A stretch of 60,127 bases of DNA from SIG78 sp045585955 (GTDB taxonomy: Bacteria; Verrucomicrobiota; Lentisphaeria; Victivallales; Victivallaceae), in contig JAZMZK010000027.1 of assembly GCA_045585955.1 (NCBI GenBank), positions 1 to 60,127 on the forward strand, given 5' to 3'. The notes under the pieces are model-generated. The model worked only from the letters and a program-made list of their open reading frames with translations, made no database searches and was not told where the DNA came from. This document shows positions 8,763 through 18,200 of the stretch, piece by piece. Both the position numbers and the translations under genes were made by a program. Position 1 is the first letter of the stretch. Every line of letters begins with the position of its first letter.

Positions 8763-10639
8763 TTTGCCACCGCCTTTACACTTTCAACAACATTGACACT
8801 CTTTGCCGGTGCTGTTTTGGCTAAAAAGCTCCAGCCCAGCATCAGCAATATTGCCAGAACCATTATCAATATATATATGTGCAGAAAACCTGATTGCAGG
8901 CGTTTGACTTTGTCGGAAACAAAACTTGCCGCCTTGAACAACGGCTCCCACAGCCAGCGGCTGCCGCCATCGGGTGTTTCGGTGGTAAATTTTGCATCTT
9001 TCGGGAAATACCCCTGCACCGGCACAATGGATTTTTTCTGGTGCAACACGCCGTTGAACAAATCAGCCAGCGGTTGAATGAAGGCTGTTGCGGTGTACTG
9101 CATCCGGGCGGTGGGTTCGGCAAAACCGCAATCCCAGGTGAGATTTTCGGCATTGGGCTGTTTTTTGCTGCGGATTTTACGCATCAATATCAGCAAAAAC
9201 ACCAGCCAGCACAATATCAACGCAAACATGGCATTATATATCAAAGGCATTATCACCATACTGTTGAGCCTGCCGGAGAGAAATTTGCCGACCAGAAACG
9301 GAGCAGCAAAAGTCATCGCCAGAGCGATCACGCCCAAAAAGCTCTGTGCCAACACCATACTCAAAGATTCTTTTTCAGCATTTTTCGCTGCTTCGGAGCG
9401 GGGCTCTCCGGCAAAGACTGCCGAAATACTTTTGGCAAACGCCGCCGCCGATAATCCGCCGGTCAGAGCCAGAGCGATAACTGAAGCCAACGAGGCAGCA
9501 AATATTCCGCCGGAAGCATACGCTATACCCTGAAAAGCTGCCATATAGATCAAAAGTTCACCGGTAAAGCCGCAGAATGGCGGCAATGCCGAAATCCCCA
9601 TTCCTGAAACAGTAAAGAGCAACCCCGTCGCCGGAAGTTTCCGTACCAGACCGCCCATAACATCCATATCCAGCGTGTGCATGGATTTGTAAACCGAACC
9701 AGCGCCCAGAAAGAGCGTACCTTTCAGCAAAGCGTGGTTGACAATATGCAGCATACCGCCAACCGCAGCCATAACCGTCATCAATTCATTATTTATACTT
9801 CTGCCCAGCAGAGCCAGCCCGAACGCCAGCGTAATAATGCCGATATTTTCCACGCTGGAATATGCCAAGAGCCGCTTGAGATCGCTTTGAGCAGAACCAA
9901 AAAGAATCCCGCAGAGCATACCGGTCAAACCGGCGGCAAAAGCTATCCAGCCCACAGCCGGGAGCGTTATCACCCACGGTGCCCATGCGGCAATACCGTA
10001 AAACCCCAGCGGGATCATTGCTGCCGACATCACTGCCGATACCGGAGCCGGAGCCGCCGGGTGAGCTTCCGGCAGCCAGACATGCAGCAAAGGGAAACCG
10101 CATTTCAAACCAAAAGCTATAACAGTTCCCACCGTGGCAACAGCCATAAAGCTGTTGCCCATTCCCAAGACCCAGACCAGCAAAAGCCCCCCGGCTTCGC
10201 AAGCCAGCAAATAGACCCATGCGGCTTTCCGCACCTGCTCCTTGCCCCAGTCAAATGCCACCAGACCGAAGCTCGCCAGCCCCATAAGCTCCCAGGTCAA
10301 AAGAAAAGTGAACCCTTTGGGAAGCATGGTAACACTCAACATGGCAAAAATCGTCAGATCAAAGAGAAACCAGTAAAGATTCATGCGGTGACTGCCGTGA
10401 TCTTTCATGTAGCCAAGGCTGTGCCACGCCGCCGCGATCCCCACTAAAATTATGGGCAGCTGAAAACAAATCTGCAATGGACTTGTTGAAACTGTCGTAC
10501 TGAAAAGTTTCAGCAGGAGTGCCGCTATACAGCCTCCTGCTCCGAAAACATTTGCCAGCCGGTCAAAACGACCTTGCAAAAGCGATACAAACGCACTGCC
10601 GGCAAGCAAACTCAAAACGATTGCATTGATCAAACTCAT
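8759..10639 (-). CDS. HyfB/NuoL-like proton-translocating antiporter-type subunit
   Basis: The first gene of the Ehr operon encodes a 626-aa antiporter-like subunit with DLKRLLAYSSVENIGII and a histidine helix MLHIVNHALLKGTLFL. The C-terminal part has the HyfB/HycC segment NLTWDCGFAEPTARMQYTAT, followed by a final membrane helix. The size matches HyfB (about 670 aa). The ATG at 10639 follows a weak GGAATAGAG ribosome site. A good promoter lies at 10721-10749. Together with the HyfF- and HyfE-like subunits it would make the ion-translocating membrane arm. Confidence 0.87.
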   Translation of the reverse strand: MSLINAIVLSLLAGSAFVSLLQGRFDRLANVFGAGGCIAALLLKLFSTTVSTSPLQICFQLPIILVGIAAAWHSLGYMKDHGSHRMNLYWFLFDLTIFAMLSVTMLPKGFTFLLTWELMGLASFGLVAFDWGKEQVRKAAWVYLLACEAGGLLLVWVLGMGNSFMAVATVGTVIAFGLKCGFPLLHVWLPEAHPAAPAPVSAVMSAAMIPLGFYGIAAWAPWVITLPAVGWIAFAAGLTGMLCGILFGSAQSDLKRLLAYSSVENIGIITLAFGLALLGRSINNELMTVMAAVGGMLHIVNHALLKGTLFLGAGSVYKSMHTLDMDVMGGLVRKLPATGLLFTVSGMGISALPPFCGFTGELLIYMAAFQGIAYASGGIFAASLASVIALALTGGLSAAAFAKSISAVFAGEPRSEAAKNAEKESLSMVLAQSFLGVIALAMTFAAPFLVGKFLSGRLNSMVIMPLIYNAMFALILCWLVFLLILMRKIRSKKQPNAENLTWDCGFAEPTARMQYTATAFIQPLADLFNGVLHQKKSIVPVQGYFPKDAKFTTETPDGGSRWLWEPLFKAASFVSDKVKRLQSGFLHIYILIMVLAILLMLGWSFLAKTAPAKSVNVVESVKAVAK

Positions 10640-10720
10640 GTTACTCTATTCCGGTTTATTCATCCTTGATTGATATATTTTCGTTACACCGGCCGCCTTT
10701 TTGGCGACGGGCAATCCTAT

Positions 10721-10749
10721 AATATACCACACCAACACTCTCTTGGCAA
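10721..10749 (-). promoter_or_regulatory. Sigma70-type promoter of the Ehr operon
   Basis: On the minus strand TTGCCA (10749-10744) is followed after 17 bp by TATATT (10726-10721). It is about 80 nt ahead of the HyfB-like start. A short GCC-rich hairpin lies in the leader near 10691-10706. Confidence 0.6.
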
Positions 10750-10765
10750 GAAAAAATAAAGTTTA

Positions 10766-11665
10766 TCATTTAAGTCCGGTTATGGAATAACGGTTCCAGA
10801 GGTGATCCGGATCGAGTGCCTGTTTGGCGCGGCGTAAACCCGGATCGTTCAAATCCTGCTCCCGGTTCATAAAAGCGTATCCATTGTTGAGCAGATCATC
10901 CACCAGCAAACCGGTCAGTTTGGCTCCGCAGCCGCGATAAGAATGGTCAGCTTTTTCAAAGTGTATATCGGCAAGAACCTTGTTCAAAGAACTGTATACG
11001 GAAAAACCCGCTAAAGAATTTTTCACATACAAAGCGATCCCCGCCAAGCCGGATGACGGCATTTGCCAGACACTTTTCAGTTTGCCGAATGCCAGACACT
11101 CTTCCAATCCGGTATCATCTGACCAGTAGGCATTGCTTTGCCGGGCAGCAAACTCAATAATTTCGTCAAGCATATCAAAAGTTATACTCTCAATCTTCCA
11201 GCAATTTTCGTATTCCCGGTCAAATTGCCGCACCTGATTGTGGCGTTTACGCAACTTGCTGCCGGAAAAACTTTGCAGGTGTTCAAGATCGTAAATATAA
11301 TCGGCTTCGCCGGGATCAAGCTCCAACTTGAAAATATCGCTTACCGCCGGATAAACAGTTAAATACTTTTCAGGAACATCGCCGATAACTGATTCTTCAT
11401 CAACACACTGTAAAAACTTTTGATAATGCTTGCCAAGTTCTTCCGGGGCAATAAAATCACCCAATGGGAAAAAGATATATGCCTCCTTGAAACTAACTAT
11501 CCATAAGCGATTTTCAGATAATGAGAAATGCCAATCATAGGTATCACAATAAAGCATCAAATTCGCCCAGGCGCGTTCGCAGCTCTCACCGGCAAAATCA
11601 ACGCTGTATTGATGAAAAAGCTCGTAATATTCCACTCCGAGCCGCTTAAAATCGTCGTATAACAT
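10766..11665 (-). CDS. DUF2156 / phosphatidylglycerol lysyltransferase C-terminal-like protein
   Basis: The soluble protein of about 299 aa has the GNAT-like DUF2156 signature: YDLEHLQSFSGSKLRKRHNQVRQF in the middle and YAFMNREQDLNDPGLRRAKQ near the end. Family members transfer aminoacyl groups from tRNA or are uncharacterised acyltransferases. Here there is no membrane flippase domain, so a lipid target is uncertain. I chose ATG 11665, with an AGAGAG-type ribosome site; the upstream extension to 11803 is hydrophobic but reads into the rnpB promoter region and has no clear ribosome site. It lies head to head with rnpB. Confidence 0.78.
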   Translation of the reverse strand: MLYDDFKRLGVEYYELFHQYSVDFAGESCERAWANLMLYCDTYDWHFSLSENRLWIVSFKEAYIFFPLGDFIAPEELGKHYQKFLQCVDEESVIGDVPEKYLTVYPAVSDIFKLELDPGEADYIYDLEHLQSFSGSKLRKRHNQVRQFDREYENCWKIESITFDMLDEIIEFAARQSNAYWSDDTGLEECLAFGKLKSVWQMPSSGLAGIALYVKNSLAGFSVYSSLNKVLADIHFEKADHSYRGCGAKLTGLLVDDLLNNGYAFMNREQDLNDPGLRRAKQALDPDHLWNRYSITGLK

Positions 11666-11782
11666 TTTCACACTCTCTCTGAAATCAGTAATTTTGTATA
11701 CTATACGCCATACTCGGCAATATTGCCAGAAAAAAACATACTCCAAGCAGATAAAAAATATGCAAAAAAATATGCCCTTTAC

Positions 11783-11811
11783 TTGAATATATGCCGTTTG
11801 CATGGTATATT
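11783..11811 (+). promoter_or_regulatory. Promoter of rnpB
   Basis: TTGAAT (11783-11788), 17 bp, then TATATT (11806-11811). The predicted transcription start lands on 11818-11820, exactly where the P1 helix of RNase P RNA begins. Confidence 0.72.
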
Positions 11812-11819
11812 TATCTGAT

Positions 11820-12202
11820 GGCAGCAGTTGACAGGCAATCGCTCCCGGATTCCGGGGGAGGAAAGTCCGGACTGCACAGAGCGGGAAGTCCTTTTCAGCG
11901 GAAAAGCTTTATGCTTGACTGTGAAAGAAGGATACTGCGGACCATAAGCCGCAGGAAGGAAAGTGCAACAGAAAAAAAACCGCCGGGATTTATTCCGGTA
12001 AGGGTGAAAAGGCGGGGTAAGAGCCCACCGGGTGGCAGGCGAAAGCTCCATCGCACAGGCAAACCCCTTCCGCAGCAAGACCAAATAGGGAACGAGTTGT
12101 TGCTCGCAGCGTTAAAAGTTCCGGGTTCTGGTCGCATAGACAGATGATTGCCGCCTGCCCTTGCGGGTATGGAACAGAATCCGGCTTATCTCAAGTGCTG
12201 CC
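11820..12202 (+). ncRNA. rnpB: RNase P RNA, bacterial type A
   Basis: The conserved core GAGGAAAGTCCGG lies at 11858-11870 and the 3' universal segment ACAGAATCCGGCTTAT at 12174-12189. P1 is formed by GGCAGCAGTTG (11820-11830) and CAAGTGCTGCC (12192-12202), with one mismatch. The central GGGTAAGAGCCCACCG and AGGCGAAAGCTCC segments are also typical. At about 383 nt it has the usual length for the catalytic RNA that trims tRNA 5' ends. Open frames across this stretch are spurious. Confidence 0.96.
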
Positions 12203-12234
12203 GCTTATTAAAAATTATTTAAACAGGTGAAATA

Positions 12235-13044
12235 ATGAGTAAACTTGCAATTTTAAGTGACATACATGCCAATACCGAGGCTTTGCAGCAAGTGCTTGCT
12301 TACTGCGGGAATCTGGGTGTGGATAAATATGCATGTCTTGGGGACGTTGTGGGTTATAACGCAGATCCGCAGTACTGCCTTCAGGTGGTCAAATCTTTGG
12401 ATCTGCTGGCGCGTGTACGCGGCAACCACGACGATTACACAGCTTCTGAGGATGAAGAAATGGAAGGCTTCAACCCTAATGCCAAACGGGCGATTTTCTG
12501 GACCCGTAATCAGTTGACTGCCGATGAACGCCGCTGGCTGGGGGATTCGCCGCTGCGGGCAACGATCCCCGGTATGCCGATAACATTGGTACATGCCACT
12601 CTCGACAGCCCCAACACTTGGGGGTATGTGTTTGATGCCTATCATGCGATCGACAACTTTTCGTATCAGCTGACCCAGATTTGTTTCTGCGGCCATTCGC
12701 ATGTGCCGGTAGCGTTTTGCAAACGGCCGTTTGCCTCCGGCCCATTGCGCGGAGTCGAAGAAATACGCGATTGGGTACTGGTAAACAATGCCATCCCGCA
12801 GGATTTCACGCAAATCGAGGAATTCCAGGTCAGGATCGAACCCGGCTGTAAATACCTGTTCAATATCGGCAGTATAGGTCAACCCCGCAACCATGACCCC
12901 CGTGCCTCCTTTGCCGTATATGACGATACAGCTAAAACTGTTACCCGTTATGTACTGCCCTACGATATAGCCACTGCTCAAGCTAAAGTACTGGCAGCCG
13001 GATTGCCGGAAAGACTGGCAAACCGTCTGGCTCACGGGGAATAA
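12235..13044 (+). CDS. Metallophosphoesterase (YfcE/diadenosine-tetraphosphatase-like)
   Basis: The 269-aa cytoplasmic protein shows all five calcineurin-like metal-binding blocks: SDIHAN (Asp9, His11), LGDVVGY (Asp37), RGNHDD (Asn64, His65), TLVHAT and CGHSHVP. Two divalent metals would be bound. Family members hydrolyse phosphodiesters or dinucleoside polyphosphates; the substrate is not readable. It starts 32 nt after rnpB and is followed closely by the GT9 and secreted-protein genes, so the three are probably cotranscribed. Confidence 0.88.
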   Translation: MSKLAILSDIHANTEALQQVLAYCGNLGVDKYACLGDVVGYNADPQYCLQVVKSLDLLARVRGNHDDYTASEDEEMEGFNPNAKRAIFWTRNQLTADERRWLGDSPLRATIPGMPITLVHATLDSPNTWGYVFDAYHAIDNFSYQLTQICFCGHSHVPVAFCKRPFASGPLRGVEEIRDWVLVNNAIPQDFTQIEEFQVRIEPGCKYLFNIGSIGQPRNHDPRASFAVYDDTAKTVTRYVLPYDIATAQAKVLAAGLPERLANRLAHGE

Positions 13045-13061
13045 CCAAGATTGGATTTTTT

Positions 13062-14150
13062 ATGAAATCAGGCAGGAAAAACTCTTCAGCACCCGCCAGG
13101 CTGCCGGTAAATGTAAAACGCATACTGATTATCAAACCCAGCAGTCTGGGGGATATATTTCATGCTTTTCCGGCGGTAGCACGGCTGCACGAGCTTTTTC
13201 CTGATGCGGAATTTGACTGGCTGGTACATCCGGCATTTGCTGATGCGTTGGATTATTCGCCGGTGCCGATCAAACGCAAAATCATTTTCCAGCGGCGTGC
13301 GCTGGGCAAACTCTCTACCATGTTGCCTGCTATGCTGGAACTGATCCGGGAGTTGCGTGCTGTTCAGTACGATTATATCTTTGATTTTCAGGGGCTGTTC
13401 CGCAGTGCATTTTTTGCCCGCATGGCCAAAGGCAGAGTAGTAGGTTTTGCCCGCCCCCGGGAGTCGATGGCACGATTTTTTTACCATAATTGGAGCAAGG
13501 TGAATCTGCGGCTCCACGCAGTACGGCGCAATCAGCTTCTGATCGAGCGCTTTTTCCAGACCGGCACTATGCGCACCAATACACCGCTGCCTTCCAACGA
13601 AAGCAATTACACACAGCTCAACAGCAAGTTGCTGCGGCTGGGAATAAAAGAAAATGATCTTGTGATCGGGATATCGCCGGGCGCCCGCTGGGAAAGCAAA
13701 ACCTTTCCGGCAGAACTGTTTGCCAGATGTATATTGCTGACTGCCGGAATGCTGCCCAAAGCAAAATTCGTGATCATGGGCGCTCCTGCCGACCAGAAAC
13801 TGGCGGAAAAAATCTGTATGCTGGCAGCTGATGCCGGGGTGGTATCTCTGGCAGGGGCAACATCGCTTGGTGAATTGGTGGAACTTATCAAACGCAGCAG
13901 CGTGCTGCTTGCCAACGACAGCGGTCCGGTGCATATTGCAGCGGCGGCAAAAGTTCCGGTAGTTTGTTTCTACGGGCCGACAAATCCGAATTTGACCGGA
14001 CCGTTTGGCGATATACATACGATTTTCCAACGCGGTGATTTGTCTTGTATAAAATGTATGAACCGCAAGTGCCGCAACATAGTTACAGAGTGTCATAATA
14101 TTGATGCAGCGGCGGCAGCAACGGCGATCTGTAAAAAAATTCAGGAGTAA
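13062..14150 (+). CDS. Glycosyltransferase family 9 (heptosyltransferase-like)
   Basis: The 362-aa protein has the two Rossmann halves of GT9: ILIIKPSSLGDIFHAFPAV at the N-terminus and the nucleotide-sugar site LLANDSGPVHIAAAAKVPVV near residues 280-300, then CFYGPTNP. GT9 enzymes (WaaC, WaaF) add heptose or related sugars to lipopolysaccharide core. A CxxCxxxxC cluster (LSCIKCMNRKC) near the end is common in the broader family. The second gene of the 12235-15044 unit. The acceptor is unknown. Confidence 0.87.
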   Translation: MKSGRKNSSAPARLPVNVKRILIIKPSSLGDIFHAFPAVARLHELFPDAEFDWLVHPAFADALDYSPVPIKRKIIFQRRALGKLSTMLPAMLELIRELRAVQYDYIFDFQGLFRSAFFARMAKGRVVGFARPRESMARFFYHNWSKVNLRLHAVRRNQLLIERFFQTGTMRTNTPLPSNESNYTQLNSKLLRLGIKENDLVIGISPGARWESKTFPAELFARCILLTAGMLPKAKFVIMGAPADQKLAEKICMLAADAGVVSLAGATSLGELVELIKRSSVLLANDSGPVHIAAAAKVPVVCFYGPTNPNLTGPFGDIHTIFQRGDLSCIKCMNRKCRNIVTECHNIDAAAAATAICKKIQE

Positions 14151-14156
14151 CTATCT

Positions 14157-15044
14157 ATGCGCAAACCGGTTATTTTTCTGGCAATAATGTTGTTTTCTTC
14201 AATGCTCCCGGCAGATGTGATAATGCAACTGACGATGCCGCGGCAGCGTTATATGACCTACGAATCAGTCATTGCCAATCTGGCGTTGCGCAACACATCC
14301 GGTCAAGCCTTGATTTTCGGGCATGAAGCAGAATTCAAAGGATTTCTGGAGATCGGCTTGTTTGACATGCACGACCGCCCGTTAAAAGGCTCCGGCACCA
14401 AAATAAATTTGCGCGGGTTGATACTTCGCCCGGGAGCGGATCATCAAATCAGAGTCAATATCGGCAAATGGCTGGATATGCGCCGTGCCGGATTCTACAA
14501 GCTAAAAGTGTATATCTCGCACCCGATGTTGAAAAATGAATACGAAAGCAACTTTTGCAGCTTTGATATAACCAATGGGCAGATATTCTGGCAGCGCAAA
14601 TTCGGCATACCCAATTTGCAGGGTGCCCAGCTGGGAGCAGATCTGAAAATGCGGTCGTATGTGATCAGAACGATGCAGAATAACTCGGATATATATTTCT
14701 ATCTTTTTATTGAAGATGATTCCAAAGTTTATGCGGTAAAATATCTGGGCACTTTGTTGGGCAGAGAATTACCGAGTTGCGAAATAGATTCGCTTAATCA
14801 ACTGCATATTCTGCTGCCGGAAGCCTCACGGAAATTCAGCTACACGATTTTTGACTGGCACGGCAATGTGGAAAAACAGAGCTATTACCGGACAGCCAAA
14901 ACAGTTCCCGTACTCTATCGCCAGAGCACCAACGGCGATGTAAGTGTGATCGGCGGAGAGCTGCTCCTGCCTGAAGAAAGCGGCAAGACGGAAAAACTGC
15001 TGCCCAACCTTCCGGCTGATGCGTTGTCAGCTCCCTCCAAATAA
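14157..15044 (+). CDS. Secreted protein of unknown function
   Basis: I do not recognise this 295-aa protein. It starts with a signal peptide (RKPVIFLAIMLFSSMLPAD, probable cleavage near residue 19-20). Residues 20-130 look like a beta-sandwich; the tail is Pro/Ala/Ser-rich. It begins 6 nt after the GT9 stop, so it belongs to that transcription unit and is exported to the periplasm or surface. No catalytic motif is visible. Confidence 0.7.
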   Translation: MRKPVIFLAIMLFSSMLPADVIMQLTMPRQRYMTYESVIANLALRNTSGQALIFGHEAEFKGFLEIGLFDMHDRPLKGSGTKINLRGLILRPGADHQIRVNIGKWLDMRRAGFYKLKVYISHPMLKNEYESNFCSFDITNGQIFWQRKFGIPNLQGAQLGADLKMRSYVIRTMQNNSDIYFYLFIEDDSKVYAVKYLGTLLGRELPSCEIDSLNQLHILLPEASRKFSYTIFDWHGNVEKQSYYRTAKTVPVLYRQSTNGDVSVIGGELLLPEESGKTEKLLPNLPADALSAPSK

Positions 15045-15146
15045 TATATTTGCTGATTTTAACAGAAGAAATGAGCGCTCCCGCCTTCCACCGGGTAAAG
15101 CAAAGATAAAAGAGCGGAAAATCTCGCTGTAAAATTTATTTTATTG

Positions 15147-15175
15147 TTGCAAATCAGCACATCTTGTGCTATAAT
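15147..15175 (+). promoter_or_regulatory. Promoter with embedded dyad upstream of giant protein 1
   Basis: TTGCAA (15147-15152), 17 bp, then a perfect TATAAT (15170-15175). The spacer and first base of the -10 carry AGCACA-TCT-TGTGCT (15156-15170), a perfect 6-bp inverted repeat well placed for a repressor. The leader to ATG 15230 is about 50 nt. Confidence 0.65.
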
Positions 15176-15229
15176 AACAATAAAATGTACTATATATCGT
15201 GTTTAATTACTCTTACAGGAGATCGCATT

Positions 15230-18200
15230 ATGATAAACTCTTTTACCGGCAGTGATTTGAATATAGAACAGAATACCGACAGCTTGATCGTGAATGTTTC
15301 GGCGGATGTTACAGAAGCAACCAACGGCAATGTAATACTGACAGCTGTATTTTCCAGCGATATAGTCCGTAAAGAATACTCGCTGGACAATGAATTCTGG
15401 AAAGAATATCCCTCCGAAGGCGTAACAGTCACCGAAAATAAAGTCATATATTTCCGCGGATTTGATGCCGTCGGCAGTGTTACTGCCACCGCAGAATTCA
15501 AGGTGGAAAATATTGATAAAACCGCTCCGGAAAAACCGGGAGTTTCAGCCGATGTGACTTTGCCGACCAATAATATCGTGACCGTAACGCCGGAATTCAG
15601 TCCGGACAGTGTAAAATACGAATACAGTCAAAATGGCTCGGACTGGTCAACCTACGACGGCAGCGGCGTAATTTTTGAAGAAAACGGCTATGCCGAATTC
15701 CGCAGTTACGATGCAGTCGGTAATGTTTCGGCAAGCACCCGGTATGATGTCAGCAACATCGACCATAAAAAACCGACCACTCCGCAGCTATCCGCCGATA
15801 TTACTGCCTTGACCAATCAGGCGGTAACGGTAGATGCTGTATTCAGCAGCGACAGTGTAAAATATGAGTATAATCTCAACGGTGCCGGTTGGCAGTCCTA
15901 TGATGCAGCGGGGGTTGTGTTCAACGAAAACGGCTTTGTGGATTTCCGCAGTTACGATGCGGCAGGGAATGTTTCAGAAAGCTCCCGGTATAATGTCAAC
16001 AACATCGACAAACTGCCGCCGGAAGCCCCCAGAATTTCGTTGTCCCGTACCGATTATATTTCCAGCGAACCGGTAACGTTTGTTGCCGCCGCCGATGAAG
16101 GGAGTCTTGAATATTCGTTTGACTCAAAAGTCTGGCAAAGTTACACCGGTCCTGTAAAAGTATACGATAATACCATGGTCTATGTGCGCACGACCGATGC
16201 TGCCGGCAATTCTGCGATCAGCAGTGCAGAGATCACTGCCATAGACAGTACGGCTGACAGTTCTCACTGCCAATATGTATTCATCAAGTCAAGTTATACA
16301 GCAAAAAATACAAATGGCAAGCGGGTAAACGGCATAGACCTGCAATATGGTGAAAATGCGTTTTCCTCGCTGGATGAAGCAAAACAGACATTAAAAAATC
16401 CTGATGATCCGCTTTATGTGTTTGTAATGGTCGGCAGTAAATCTGTGATTTCCGGATTGTTGGAAGACTTTGAGGGCAAACACATCAACGGTGCGGTGCC
16501 CAAGGTTACGGTAACCGAAGATGCGGACCATGACTACACAATTTCTGCCAACGCCAAAAACCGTCTGGATATTGTCAGTGGGGATTATTCTGATGTGGAT
16601 ATCAAATGGTTCCGTAATATAAATATTTCCGGCAGAGCGCAGGTAAACAGCGTTACCGGTGGAACATATAAACTTTCGCATTTTGCCGATTCAACGGTAA
16701 ACAGCAAAGGATTGCTGACCGAAAGCGAAAATTACAGCAGTTCTTACCAATCCGGCGGCAAGCTCGTTGCCGACTGTTTTGCCCAAGTCAACAAGCTGGA
16801 ACACATTGCCAATGTTGTGCTGGACAATGTCAGCATAACAGAACTTACCGGCGGCAACCGGAGCGACAAGCGCCGGAGTGTTATAAAATATCAGAATGAT
16901 TCGTTGAAAAAAAGCATAACCTGTTCCGGCAGCTGGTCAGCAAGCGGCAGTATAACGCTGAAAAACATAGCCCATTCGGATATTATCAGCGGCTATAAAA
17001 TTCTGAAAATAACCAATGCTTCGGTGCAGAATATTTACAGCTCCAGCGGTAAATATTCTTATCAGGAGCAATCCACCTACAAGCAGGACAAAGTAACCCG
17101 GACAGTTACCCGCAGCGACACATTTGCCTCAAGCGGTACACTGACCGCCAAATTTTCAATATTCACAGGTATTTACGGTGTAACAACAGTAAAACTTACT
17201 GACTGTACAGTAAAGACGGTTCAGAACAGCGATGCAGAATCTTTGAACGGCACCTTCAAAGAAAAGCTCTCGGTAAAAACCGCCGCAGACGGTACAGTAA
17301 CAGCCCAATACGAAAAAAACGACACCTTCAAGCGCAACGGAACATTTACCGCCACAGCAGAAAATGACCGGATGCTGGCAGATACAATATTGTATTTCAA
17401 TAAAGTTACTCTGAATCAGGCCAATGCAGGCACTATTACCAATTTGCTGCAAACCCAGTCCCAAGAAGTCTACCGGCAAATCTGGACAGATGCGACTGCA
17501 TACGGCACACCGGATGATCTGGCAATGAATATTGATAGGGAAAAAGCCCAATTGATCCAGGCGCAATACAAATACTCTGCCAGCGGTTCAGTTACGCTGA
17601 AAAACAACGCCTCGGCCGAGTCAATTATTGATTACAAGAGTGTCTACCTGACAGATTCAGAAGTTACAGGCGATATTGTGCTTGGCGATTGCCGTACAGT
17701 AAAATACAAAGCGGCGTATGATTCTGTCAGCGGCACGGAAACATCCACCCGGACAACTACTTACACCCGTAGCGGCAGTGTAAAACTTACCGGGTCAACC
17801 GTCGGTGGCAATATTACCGGATACAAAAATGTAGTGCTGGATAACTCCACTGCCGGAAACATCTCGCAAAGTACCATTGTTAAAGAAGTCAGCAAAAAAA
17901 TCAATGGCATTGACGATGTGAACAACAGCTATGCTACCGAAAAGCTTTCCGGTTCGCTAATGCTCAAAAACCGTTCTGAAGCCGGCGATATAAGCAACTA
18001 TTCGAGCGTAGTTCTCAATGACAGCAGCGCCGGCAATTTAAGCAATGTCAACAAAGTCAAAGTCGGCAAAGGTCATGGTGCAATATCTTCCTGGCAGGGC
18101 ACCAGCGGCAACGATACATTTACCATAGCCCAAGGAGCAGTCTTTACAGTTACAAACGCTCTGGATTTCGGTGCCGGCAATAAGGATTCTCTGGTTGTCA

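Noticed and set aside
3411..10639. True hydrogenase-4 or formate hydrogenlyase
   Set aside because: The Ni-binding cysteine pairs are absent, and there is no formate dehydrogenase or hyp gene in the window.
11779..12147. Open frames on both strands around 12 kb
   Set aside because: The region is RNase P RNA.
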